Positions 1 through 5,351 of a stretch of DNA of 6,404 nt are shown here, piece after piece; the first letter of the stretch is position 1; every line of letters begins with the position of its first letter. The position numbers were made by a program, and so were the translations under genes. Origin of the DNA: an uncultured Collinsella sp. (GTDB lineage Bacteria; Actinomycetota; Coriobacteriia; Coriobacteriales; Coriobacteriaceae); assembly GCA_900545835.1 (NCBI GenBank), contig URBB01000108.1, forward strand, positions 1-6,404, read 5' to 3'. The notes beneath the pieces are model-generated. The model worked only from the letters and a program-made list of their open reading frames with translations, did not search any database and was not told the DNA's origin.

Positions 1-30
1 CGTGGGCTCGGAGATGTGTATAAGAGACAG
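1..30. other. Illumina Nextera adapter remnant (not genomic)
   Basis: Bases 12-30 read AGATGTGTATAAGAGACAG, the 19-base Tn5 mosaic end used in Nextera libraries. Bases 1-11 (CGTGGGCTCGG) are the adjoining part of the read-2 transposase adapter. Together they equal the last 30 bases of that adapter, so this is untrimmed adapter at a contig end and genomic sequence begins at about base 31. Any reading frame starting within these bases is artificial. Confidence 0.97.
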
Positions 31-695
31 GCGGTGAACAGGGGCTGGAACACCTGGATGACGCCCTGGGCAAAGCAGAAGCCAAAAGCAGCGCGGAAGG
101 CGATGTCAAAGACCCAAAAGACGGTGATGCAGACGGAGAAGGGGATGATGTCCTTAAAGGTCTGCGAGATGTTGGGCGGAACCTGCTCGGGCATCTTGAC
201 GGTGATGTTGCGCTTAATGAAGAACTTGTAGATGATGCCGGTCACAAACGCAGCGATAAAGGCGGTCAGCAGGCCTTTGGAACCAAGGTAGGTGGTGTTG
301 AAGCCGCTGGCAGCGTCCGTGGCGATCGTGTCGCTCGAAAGGAGCAAGAAGCCGATGATGGCCGCGCACATGCACGAGATGAAGTTGATCTGGTTGTTCT
401 TGGGCAGATCGCGGTTCTGAGCGTCGGCGAAGTGCTTGGCCGTGGTGGCGGCACAGGCGATGGCCAGGATGCCCATGGAGTAGTTGTAGCACTTCCATAG
501 GGCGTTGTTGATGTCATCGGGCCAGTAGAAACCCCAGATATTGGGAACCGAGGCTACCAGGCAGAAGATGGACGAGAAGATGATGATGGGGATGACGGAG
601 ATAAAACCGTCGCGGATCGCCTTGAGGTACTTGTTGCGGGCGATCGCGTTGAAAAAGGGCTGCCCCTTTTCGATGATGGCGATGAGTTGCTCCAT
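31..695 (-). CDS. lacE: PTS lactose-family permease EIIC, N-terminal part (partial)
   Basis: Membrane permease subunit of a lactose/cellobiose-family phosphotransferase system; it carries the sugar across the membrane while it is phosphorylated. About 221 codons are present and the gene runs off the contig at the adapter junction. The family EIIC is roughly 430-450 residues, so about half is missing. The product starts MEQLIAIIEKGQPFFNAIAR and continues with hydrophobic segments around residues 30-50, 72-85, 108-122 and 140-160. It contains KMPEQVPPNISQTFKDIIP, a stretch I associate with LacE. The ATG (complement of 693-695) follows AGGAGC (complement of 701-706) at good spacing. It is divergent from the LacI-family gene, with operator-like sites between them. 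Whether the full protein carries a fused EIIB domain, as in Gram-positive LacE, cannot be seen. A cellobiose or other beta-glucoside permease is the alternative, but the downstream lacABXC genes favour lactose/galactose. Confidence 0.88.
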
Positions 696-756
696 GCAAA
701 GCTCCTAAGAGTCGGTGGGTTGGCAACGATGGTAGCTTTTGACGTTTGGTTGCCAA

Positions 757-774
757 AATGTTGACGTTGCCATT
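757..774 (-). promoter_or_regulatory. LacI-type operator-like site A (lacE side)
   Basis: On the minus strand the site reads AATGGCAACGTCAACATT, matching site B (877-894) at 17 of 18 positions. It is quasi-palindromic around a central CG at 765-766, the usual layout of a LacI-family operator. It ends 62 bases upstream of the lacE start, so it is placed to control the permease promoter. The adjacent gene encodes a LacI-family protein, the likely binder (inference). A weaker half-like copy, GGCAACG at 722-728, lies in the lacE leader. Confidence 0.6.
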
Positions 775-840
775 TTGCGACACAAAATAAGACGCGAACC
801 GATGGCCCCTGTGCCTGTGGACCGTCGATTCCTTGCGCGT

Positions 841-848
841 AAACGTTT
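841..848. promoter_or_regulatory. Possible additional LacI-type half or weak operator
   Basis: AAACGTTT is a perfect 8-base palindrome with the central CG typical of LacI-family operators. It lies between sites A and B in the lacE/lacI gap. Its flanks do not match the AATGGCA/ACATT arms of the other copies, so it may be incidental. Confidence 0.25.
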
Positions 849-876
849 GAGCCGCCCGGTGGCTCTGTGTTTGCAC

Positions 877-894
877 AATGGCAACGTTAACATT
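877..894 (+). promoter_or_regulatory. LacI-type operator-like site B
   Basis: The site reads AATGGCAACGTTAACATT, with an AACGTT core and AATG/CATT outer arms; 14 of 18 bases are self-complementary. It repeats site A in inverted orientation with a centre-to-centre distance of 120 bases. The similarity extends a little outside the core (GCAnAATGG on the left, an extra T on the right), so the A/B pair forms a large imperfect inverted repeat. Confidence 0.6.
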
Positions 895-980
895 TGGTCG
901 ACAAAAGCTGTTCGGGGAAGCAAAAATGTCGGTGAACGGTAGGTTTTGGGTGGTGAGCGTATGGTGGGGGAGGTGTTGGA

Positions 981-986
981 TATACT
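981..986 (+). promoter_or_regulatory. Candidate -10 box for the LacI-family gene
   Basis: TATACT matches the -10 consensus at five of six positions and lies 67 bases upstream of the ATG at 1053. No good -35 is present at 16-18 bases upstream, so the call is tentative. If it is correct, operator site D (1022-1039) lies in the early transcribed region and would allow autorepression. Confidence 0.35.
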
Positions 987-1021
987 TGAAGGCGTTAAAA
1001 ATGACTGCGTAGGGTGTCACC

Positions 1022-1039
1022 AATGGCATCGTTGACATA
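1022..1039 (+). promoter_or_regulatory. LacI-type operator-like site D (autoregulatory position)
   Basis: The site reads AATGGCATCGTTGACATA, matching site B at 15 of 18 positions with the central CG (1030-1031) kept. It ends 13 bases before the ATG of the LacI-family gene and overlaps the region where a ribosome binding site would lie. That position suits repression of the regulator's own gene. Its centre is 145 bases from that of site B. Confidence 0.5.
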
Positions 1040-1052
1040 GAAAGATCGACCT

Positions 1053-2057
1053 ATGGCCGCTGTTAAAAAATCGGTATCCGTTAAGGATGTGGCGCGTCTC
1101 GCGGGCGTCTCGGAACAGACGGTCTCGCGCACCGTTCACGATTCGCCCAGCGTGCGCCCCGAGACCAAGGAGCGCGTGCGTGCCGCCATGCGCGAGCTGG
1201 GGTATCGACCCAACTTTGCCGGCCGGTCGCTGCGCCGCGGCAAGTTCAAGACCGTCGGCGTCGCCATGTTCAACATCACCGGCACCGGAAACCTCGACCG
1301 CATGGAGGGTTTTGCCGCCGCCGCCGACAAGCACGGCTATGCCATCACCCTTACTAAAGTAGATGGGCATCCCTACACCCTCGAGAGCGCGTCGTCGCGT
1401 ATGAGTGCGCTTCCGGTAGACGGTATGGTTGTGATTATGAACCGCATGCCGGCGGACTTTGGCACCTTTGAGCCGCTGCCCGGTATGCAGACGGTGCTCG
1501 TTACCATGCTGGAGCACCCGCTCTGTTCAACGGTCGATAACGACCAGTTCGATTGCTCGCGCCAAGTGGTCGAGTACTTGCTGGGGCAGGGGCACAAGAC
1601 CGTGCACTTTATCTCGTGTCCCGAGCGCTCGCTTTCGGGCATGCGGCGCGAGGAAGGCTGGCGCGAGACATTGCGTGCGCATGGCATCGAGCCACCGCAG
1701 CTCGTGCGCGGCGACTGGACAGCGCAGAGTGGATATGCTGCCGGTCAGGCTCTGGCGGACGATCCGACCTGTACGGCCATTTATGCTTCCAACGATGCCA
1801 TGGCATATGGCTGCATCCGTGGGCTCGAGTCGCGCGGGAAGCGCGTGCCCCAGGACGTAAGCGTGGTGGGTGTTGACGATAGTTTGGGCGATATCGTGCC
1901 CGATCGTCGCCTGACCACGGTGCGCTTTGACAACAAACGCGTCGGCATGTGGGCGGTCGACAAGATTGCCGGCGCCGAGGGCACTGCACCCGGTGTGGAG
2001 CACATGCTGTTTCCGGGCGTGCTCGTCGAGGGCGATACGGTGCGCGATGTACGCTAG
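1053..2057 (+). CDS. LacI-family transcriptional repressor
   Basis: A 334-residue DNA-binding regulator of usual family length. The N-terminal helix-turn-helix spans about residues 9-30 (VSVKDVARLAGVSEQTVSR). The hinge helix follows at about residues 52-62 (PNFAGRSLRRG), with the leucine that in this family inserts at the central CG step of the operator. Residues from about 66 form the periplasmic-binding-protein-like effector domain, with recognisable family segments VDGMVVI, TVDNDQFDCSRQVVEYLL, YASNDAMAYG and QDVSVVGVDD. The ATG at 1053 gives the full helix-turn-helix; the ribosome binding site is weak (GAAAGA). It is divergent from lacE, and three copies of a CG-centred operator motif lie between the two genes, so it probably represses lacE and itself. 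The inducing sugar cannot be read from sequence; a lac-pathway sugar or sugar phosphate is the natural guess. No terminator follows, so readthrough towards lacF is possible. Confidence 0.93.
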   Translation: MAAVKKSVSVKDVARLAGVSEQTVSRTVHDSPSVRPETKERVRAAMRELGYRPNFAGRSLRRGKFKTVGVAMFNITGTGNLDRMEGFAAAADKHGYAITLTKVDGHPYTLESASSRMSALPVDGMVVIMNRMPADFGTFEPLPGMQTVLVTMLEHPLCSTVDNDQFDCSRQVVEYLLGQGHKTVHFISCPERSLSGMRREEGWRETLRAHGIEPPQLVRGDWTAQSGYAAGQALADDPTCTAIYASNDAMAYGCIRGLESRGKRVPQDVSVVGVDDSLGDIVPDRRLTTVRFDNKRVGMWAVDKIAGAEGTAPGVEHMLFPGVLVEGDTVRDVR

Positions 2058-2088
2058 GGCGCGGGTCTGTTTGGGTTGCCGCTAATTG

Positions 2089-2190
2089 TGTTCGATATTG
2101 TTCAGATTGGTTTAAAAACCGTTCACGGGCGAATAGTGACCGTTTATAGCTCAAAATTACGTTTTGCGCTGTTCTTTTTTGTTTGAATGT
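2089..2190 (+). promoter_or_regulatory. lacF upstream regulatory region with TGTTC motifs
   Basis: This is the main content of the 214-base gap before lacF. TGTTC occurs at 2089-2093 and 2099-2103, one helical turn apart, and again at 2170-2174 as TGTTCTTTTTTG. TGTTTGAATGT follows at 2180-2190. All of these have counterparts upstream of lacA: tandem TGTTC with the same 10-base period at 4092-4106, the exact complement CAAAAAAGAACA at 4052-4063, and TGTTCGAATGT at 4092-4102. A palindrome GGTTTAAAAACC lies at 2109-2120, and ACCGTT is repeated 21 bases apart (2118 and 2139). No convincing -35/-10 pair was identified. A regulator shared with lacABXC is inferred. Confidence 0.5.
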
Positions 2191-2271
2191 TATTGTTTCT
2201 GTCATACACAACGCAGCGCGTATGCCCGGACGCGATGCTCTCCATTGGTTCATATGTGAAAGGAACGCAAT

Positions 2272-2610
2272 ATGGCAACCAAAGAAGAAATCTCGATGGT
2301 TGGATTCGAGATTGTCGCATACGCAGGTGACGCCCAGACCGATCTGCTTGCAGCGCTCGATGCTGCTCGCGAGGGTGACTTTGAGAAGGCCGAACAGCTG
2401 CACAAGGATGCCAGCGATGCACTTATCGGCGCCCACGACACGCAGACCAAGCTGCTTTCGCAGGAGGCCGGCGGTGGCGAGATGGAGATGACCTTCATCA
2501 TGGCTCACGCTCAGGACACTCTCATGACCACTATGATCCTGGAGAAGCAGGCCCGCTTTACCATCGATGCCTACAAGCGCATCGCTGAGCTCGAGGCCAA
2601 GCTCGCCTAA
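2272..2610 (+). CDS. lacF: PTS lactose/cellobiose-family EIIA component
   Basis: Cytoplasmic phosphocarrier of 112 residues, the usual length for LacF/ChbA-type EIIA. It takes phosphate from HPr and passes it to the EIIB partner of the lactose permease. The family is a trimeric helical bundle, and the sequence is almost entirely helix-like. The phosphorylated histidine is His79 in MAHAQDTLM, and Asp82 matches the conserved metal-binding aspartate at the trimer core. The ATG at 2272 has AAAGGA ten bases upstream. The gene stands alone: a 214-base regulatory gap precedes it and a strong terminator follows within 30 bases, which is unlike the compact lacFE arrangement of streptococci. LacF is preferred over a cellobiose EIIA because of the neighbouring lacE-like and lacABXC genes; the sequence alone does not settle the sugar. 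Confidence 0.92.
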   Translation: MATKEEISMVGFEIVAYAGDAQTDLLAALDAAREGDFEKAEQLHKDASDALIGAHDTQTKLLSQEAGGGEMEMTFIMAHAQDTLMTTMILEKQARFTIDAYKRIAELEAKLA

Positions 2611-2637
2611 CGAGCCCTCACAACCAAGTTCCCTTCC

Positions 2638-2670
2638 AAAAGCCCTGCCGCACCCGCGACAGGGCTTTTT
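2638..2670 (+). terminator. Rho-independent terminator after lacF
   Basis: A perfect 10-base stem pairs AAAAGCCCTG (2638-2647) with CAGGGCTTTT (2660-2669) around a 12-base loop, and its right arm runs into a T tract at 2666-2670. It lies 28 bases after the lacF stop and should separate lacF from the membrane-protein gene. The A-rich left side could give some activity on the other strand too. Confidence 0.92.
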
Positions 2671-2683
2671 CTGTCCTCCTCCA

Positions 2684-2750
2684 AGTTGCGGTGAAATAAG
2701 GACTGAATAGGGGCCGGCGGGCGCAAAACAATCCCTATTCCACCGCAACT
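2684..2750. repeat. 67-base imperfect inverted repeat (REP/MITE-like candidate)
   Basis: Outer arms AGTTGCGGTG (2684-2693) and CACCGCAACT (2741-2750) are a perfect 10-base inverted repeat. The inner GAATAGGG (2705-2712) pairs perfectly with CCCTATTC (2733-2740), leaving an 11-base bulge (2694-2704) on the left and a GC-rich loop. The bulge (AAATAAGGACT) resembles the inner arm, so an alternative extended pairing is possible. It has no T tract and lies just after the lacF terminator, so it is not itself a terminator. The architecture is that of a small palindromic repeat element; its copy number in the genome is unknown. Confidence 0.6.
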
Positions 2751-2762
2751 CATCCCGAGATA

Positions 2763-2801
2763 GTCATTGGGGACGTTCTTAAACGACTGGTCATTGGGGA
2801 C
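2763..2801 (+). repeat. Tandem 12-base repeat with 27-base period
   Basis: GTCATTGGGGAC occurs at 2763-2774 and again exactly at 2790-2801, separated by GTTCTTAAACGACTG. A partial echo (AGTCTTGGTG) follows the second copy. Together with the inverted repeat immediately upstream, this non-coding block resembles debris of a small repeat element. WGGGGAC-type repeats near REP-associated transposases are a family I recall, but no transposase is present here. Confidence 0.55.
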
Positions 2802-2850
2802 AGTCTTGGTGCGCTCCGTTGTCCTCCCGTTCGGTTTTTTACTGGGTGGG

Positions 2851-2856
2851 TATACT
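2851..2856 (+). promoter_or_regulatory. Candidate -10 box for the membrane-protein gene
   Basis: TATACT lies 39 bases upstream of the ATG at 2895, preceded by GGTTTTTTACTGGGTGGG. No consensus -35 is visible at the usual spacing. The gene is isolated by terminators on both sides and so needs its own promoter; this is the best candidate. Confidence 0.4.
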
Positions 2857-2894
2857 TCCATCCGCAATACAGACCGGACTGAGGAGGTATCCAA

Positions 2895-3908
2895 ATGCCG
2901 GATAACGGGTCAATACAAAAAAGAGACGCGCACGAGATGGCTCATGGACGTCCTGTCCAGATAACCGAGCACACGACGGTAACCGAGCTGCAGCCCAGCC
3001 TGTCCGATGTCGTGTGCGCAAACAAAAAGCTGCAGATTGGCTTTATCGTTGCGCTCGTGGTACTGGCGCTGCTGTCGGGCTTTGTAGCTCGTCCGCATTT
3101 CGCCGATACCAAGACTTGGGACTCCACCATCGAGGTCATCGATCAAAAGAAGGGCAATGTTTTGGCGCTCACGACCTCGTGCGTCGCCCTATCTGCGGGT
3201 ATCACTGCGCTGCCGGGCGATACGGGAACGCCGGTTGCCGAGCAGCTCGCGCAGCTTTCGGGTAACTTGGGCATCGTGCTTGCCGTGCTCTACCTCGAAA
3301 AATACCTGCTGACCATTTTGTGGTCGGTTGGCCTGGGCATCCTGATCCCGTTTGCGCTGGTGCTCTTTGCGGTGTCGCTCGGCATTCACGGGCGCTGGAG
3401 CACGAGCGCCGTCCTGCGCCGCGTGGCGACTCGCGTGCTGGTGGTCGCCATGATCGGAATGGCCCTGGTGCCTGCAAGCGTATGGGTGTCGCAAAAGGTC
3501 GACGAAACGTATCGAGTGAGCATCGAGGCGGCCGAGCAAAAGGCGGCCGACGCTGCGGGTACGGCAAATAGTGATAGCTCCAAAGCAAGCAAAAAAAAGA
3601 CCGAGTCCACAGAGTCCAAGAACGTGCTTGAGCAGCTTGCCGACGGTGCCTCGAGCCTGGTCACGTCGGTAACCAGTGGTGCCAAGCAGATGACCGACGA
3701 GATCGTGCAGCAGGTGACCGACCTTATCGAAGGCGTCATCGTGATGATCGTGACCTCGTGCGTGATTCCACTGCTGGTGCTCGCGGCGTTTTTGTGGCTG
3801 GGGCACGTGCTGCTGGGGATTGATATCTCCGGTCCCGCGAACTATTTGACGGGCCGCTTTCTGAGCGCGCCGTCCAAGCACGCCAAAAAGGGCGGGCAGT
3901 TCGAGTAG
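2895..3908 (+). CDS. Uncharacterised multi-pass membrane protein
   Basis: A 337-residue protein of unknown function. The start is well fixed by GAGGAGGT at 2881-2888, just upstream of the ATG. A polar N-terminus (1-45) is followed by hydrophobic segments at about 46-66, 88-105 (weak), 121-141, 143-164, 181-200 and 279-303. Between the last two lies a hydrophilic segment of about 75 residues (201-278), rich in Lys, Ser, Glu and Ala and partly coiled-coil-like. The region from TWDSTIEVIDQKK (74-86) through LPGDTGTP (107-114) to YLEKYLLT (133-140) resembles a conserved block I recall in hypothetical membrane proteins of Firmicutes and Coriobacteriia; no function is known to me. No PTS, transporter or enzyme motif was recognised. 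It is flanked by terminators and preceded by repeat-like DNA, so it is probably not functionally part of the lac operon. Confidence 0.85.
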   Translation: MPDNGSIQKRDAHEMAHGRPVQITEHTTVTELQPSLSDVVCANKKLQIGFIVALVVLALLSGFVARPHFADTKTWDSTIEVIDQKKGNVLALTTSCVALSAGITALPGDTGTPVAEQLAQLSGNLGIVLAVLYLEKYLLTILWSVGLGILIPFALVLFAVSLGIHGRWSTSAVLRRVATRVLVVAMIGMALVPASVWVSQKVDETYRVSIEAAEQKAADAAGTANSDSSKASKKKTESTESKNVLEQLADGASSLVTSVTSGAKQMTDEIVQQVTDLIEGVIVMIVTSCVIPLLVLAAFLWLGHVLLGIDISGPANYLTGRFLSAPSKHAKKGGQFE

Positions 3909-3942
3909 CTAAAACAGCTGTATATACCGGGGAATACCGCCG

Positions 3943-3977
3943 AAGGGCGGCCGAGACACGTTCTCGGCCGCCTTTTT
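3943..3977 (+). terminator. Rho-independent terminator after the membrane-protein gene
   Basis: A perfect 11-base stem pairs GGCGGCCGAGA (3946-3956) with TCTCGGCCGCC (3962-3972) around the 5-base loop CACGT, followed by TTTTT at 3973-3977. The stem can extend by a G-T pair and two A-T pairs to 3943. It is placed to stop transcription before the lacA regulatory region. Confidence 0.95.
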
Positions 3978-4045
3978 GTTTGTTGAACACGTGGTCACTA
4001 CGTCCGCGCCGATCCCAAACTGTCAGCAATCATCCGTAAACGGTA

Positions 4046-4121
4046 TTTGTTCAAAAAAGAACAAAGATAAACAAATTGTTGTTGCAGTCGATGTTCGAAT
4101 GTGTTCAAATAAACATGAACA
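4046..4121 (+). promoter_or_regulatory. lacABXC promoter/operator region with TGTTC-GAACA palindromes
   Basis: This is the AT-rich core of the 307-base gap before lacA. It contains two perfect inverted repeats, TTTGTTC-N6-GAACAAA (4046-4065) and TGTTCA-N8-TGAACA (4102-4121). AACAAATTGTT (4070-4080) and tandem TGTTC at 4092 and 4102 are also present. A weak promoter can be drawn as TTGCAG (4082-4087), 17 bases, then TCAAAT (4105-4110); if real, the second palindrome would cover its -10 region. Palindromic or tandem TGTTC-like sites in a lac operon suggest a DeoR-family LacR type repressor (inference); no such gene is in the window. Several of the motifs also occur upstream of lacF. Confidence 0.55.
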
Positions 4122-4215
4122 GTGAAGAACCGCACATTCAGATGCCCGGACCTGAACGCGATTCAACACTTCCAAACAGAAACTACGCACCTGCGTATCT
4201 CTCAAGGAGGATGTC

Positions 4216-4644
4216 ATGAGGGTTGTAATCGCTTCCGATGCCGACGGTATGTCGATGAAGGAGTCCATCAAGGAGATGCTCATCGCCGACGGTCACGAGG
4301 TCGTCGACTATTCCGAGACCCCTGCCGCGGACTTTGTCGATTCCGCGACCGCCGTTGCTAAGGACCTGCTGGAGCACAAGGATTCCCAGGGCTTCGCATT
4401 CGATAAGTACGGCGTCGGCTCCTATATGGCCGCCGTCAAGATTAAGGGCATGGTCGTCGCCAACATTTCCGACGAGCGTTCCGCCTACATGACCCGCGAG
4501 CACAACGGCTCGCGCATGGTCACCATGGGCCCGGGCGTTGTGGGTACCGAGGTCGCCAAGAAGATCGCCCGCGAGTTCCTGCGCGCCCAGTACGCCGGCG
4601 GCCGTCACCAGATCCGTGTCGACATGCTCAACAAGATGGCCTAA
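4216..4644 (+). CDS. lacA: Galactose-6-phosphate isomerase subunit LacA
   Basis: A 142-residue cytoplasmic subunit of the LacAB isomerase, which converts D-galactose-6-phosphate to D-tagatose-6-phosphate. It belongs to the RpiB/LacA/LacB fold family and has the usual LacA length. Recognisable features are the N-terminal VVIASDADG, the segment SDERSAYMTREHNGSRMVTMG (86-106) and the C-terminus GGRHQIRVDMLNKMA, nearly as in streptococcal LacA. The catalytic cysteine loop seen in RpiB and LacB is replaced by FDKYGVGSY (62-70), as is normal for LacA. His96 in TREHN corresponds to the histidine this subunit contributes to the shared active site in the family. The ATG at 4216 follows AAGGAGG at 4204-4210. 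It is first in the lacABXC cluster, with lacB 63 bases downstream. Confidence 0.96.
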   Translation: MRVVIASDADGMSMKESIKEMLIADGHEVVDYSETPAADFVDSATAVAKDLLEHKDSQGFAFDKYGVGSYMAAVKIKGMVVANISDERSAYMTREHNGSRMVTMGPGVVGTEVAKKIAREFLRAQYAGGRHQIRVDMLNKMA

Positions 4645-4707
4645 CGAGAGCCACCGAGAACTCGAACTTCTACCTCAACTTGTGAATTCAGACGAAAGGA
4701 CGTTCTG

Positions 4708-5232
4708 ATGAAGAAGACCATCGCAATCGGTTGCGACCATATCGTTACGGACGAGAAGATCTATCTGGCCGACCGCCTGGAGCAGGCTGGCTACAAGGTG
4801 CTCGACTGCGGCACCTACAGCCACACCCGTACGCACTACCCCATCTACGGTAAGGCCGTGGGCGAGGCTGTTGCCAGCGGCAAGGCCGACTTTGGCGTGG
4901 CCCTTTGCGGCACCGGCATCGGCATCACCAACGCCGTCAACAAGGTTCCCGGCGCCCGCTGCGCCCTGGTTCGCGACATGACCTCTGCCCTGTATGCCCG
5001 TCGCGAGCTCAACGCCAACATCGTGGGCTTTGGCGGCAAGATCACCGGCGAGTTCCTGATGGCCGACATTATGCTTGCCTTCCTGGAGGAGCCCTACGAG
5101 AAGACCCCCGAGCACGATGCCCTGATCGCCAAGATCGATGCTTGCAACAAGGCCGACGCCGAGGCTCAGGCTGACCCGCACTTCTTTGACGAGTTCCTGG
5201 AGAAGTGGGACCGCGGCGAATACCATGATTAG
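4708..5232 (+). CDS. lacB: Galactose-6-phosphate isomerase subunit LacB
   Basis: A 174-residue partner of LacA, close to the usual 171 residues. It supplies the catalytic cysteine of the heteromeric isomerase: Cys67 in ALCGTGIGI, the loop that matches the RpiB active-site loop. Other family marks are IGCDHIVTDEK near the N-terminus, TYSHTRTHYPIYGK (36-49), NKVPGARCALVRDMTSALYA, LNANIVGFGGKITGE and the C-terminus FFDEFLEKWDRGEYHD, which is very like Gram-positive LacB. The ATG at 4708 follows AAAGGA (4695-4700). It acts with LacA in the second step after PTS uptake. A plain ribose-5-phosphate isomerase B is unlikely given the tandem lacA and the length. Confidence 0.97.
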   Translation: MKKTIAIGCDHIVTDEKIYLADRLEQAGYKVLDCGTYSHTRTHYPIYGKAVGEAVASGKADFGVALCGTGIGITNAVNKVPGARCALVRDMTSALYARRELNANIVGFGGKITGEFLMADIMLAFLEEPYEKTPEHDALIAKIDACNKADAEAQADPHFFDEFLEKWDRGEYHD

Positions 5233-5264
5233 CGGGTATCCGGCGTAATTAACTAGTCCGTTGA

Positions 5265-5303
5265 CGGCTCGCGTTTCTGTGAGGGGGCGCGGGCCGGTTT
5301 TCT
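5265..5303 (+). terminator. Weak intercistronic hairpin between lacB and lacX (possible attenuator)
   Basis: CGGCTCGCG (5265-5273) pairs with CGCGGGCCG (5288-5296) as a 9-base stem with one G-U pair and a 14-base loop, followed by GTTTTCT. A second small stem, CAGCCC/GGGCTG (5306-5311 and 5324-5329), lies between it and the lacX ribosome binding site. The T tract is short, so partial termination or transcript processing fits better than full termination. This is the main content of the 119-base gap. Confidence 0.35.
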
Positions 5304-5351
5304 ATCAGCCCTATTGACTTGGCGGGCTGTCGTAAGAAAGGGAAGGCTCCT

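Noticed and set aside
16..231. Plus-strand reading frame of 71 codons
   Set aside because: It starts inside the adapter and runs antisense to the lacE-like gene, which has clear family similarity on the other strand.
514..1038. Minus-strand frame across the lacE start and the operator region
   Set aside because: It is a different frame from lacE, has no recognisable domain, and crosses repeat and operator sequence. It is a chance frame in GC-rich DNA.
2058..2110. Terminator after the LacI-family gene
   Set aside because: I searched for a stem followed by a T tract and saw none; the palindrome GGTTTAAAAACC is too short and has no T run.
1609..2748. Long minus-strand frame of 379 codons
   Set aside because: It lies antisense to the LacI-family gene, lacF and the terminator. 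The residue composition is that of a shadow frame (rich in Arg, Pro, Ala, Cys and His) and no family is visible.
3189..3881. Minus-strand frame of 230 codons opposite the membrane-protein gene
   Set aside because: His/Arg/Gln-rich shadow translation. The plus-strand gene has a strong ribosome binding site, a terminator and coherent membrane segments.
4216..4644. LacA as a defective RpiB-type enzyme because it lacks the catalytic cysteine
   Set aside because: Absence of the cysteine loop is normal for LacA, which works as a heteromer with LacB; LacB here has the cysteine.
5319..5351. In-frame TTG as the lacX start
   Set aside because: No ribosome binding site is placed for it, and it adds residues not seen in the family; the ATG at 5352 has GGGAAGG upstream and the expected N-terminus.
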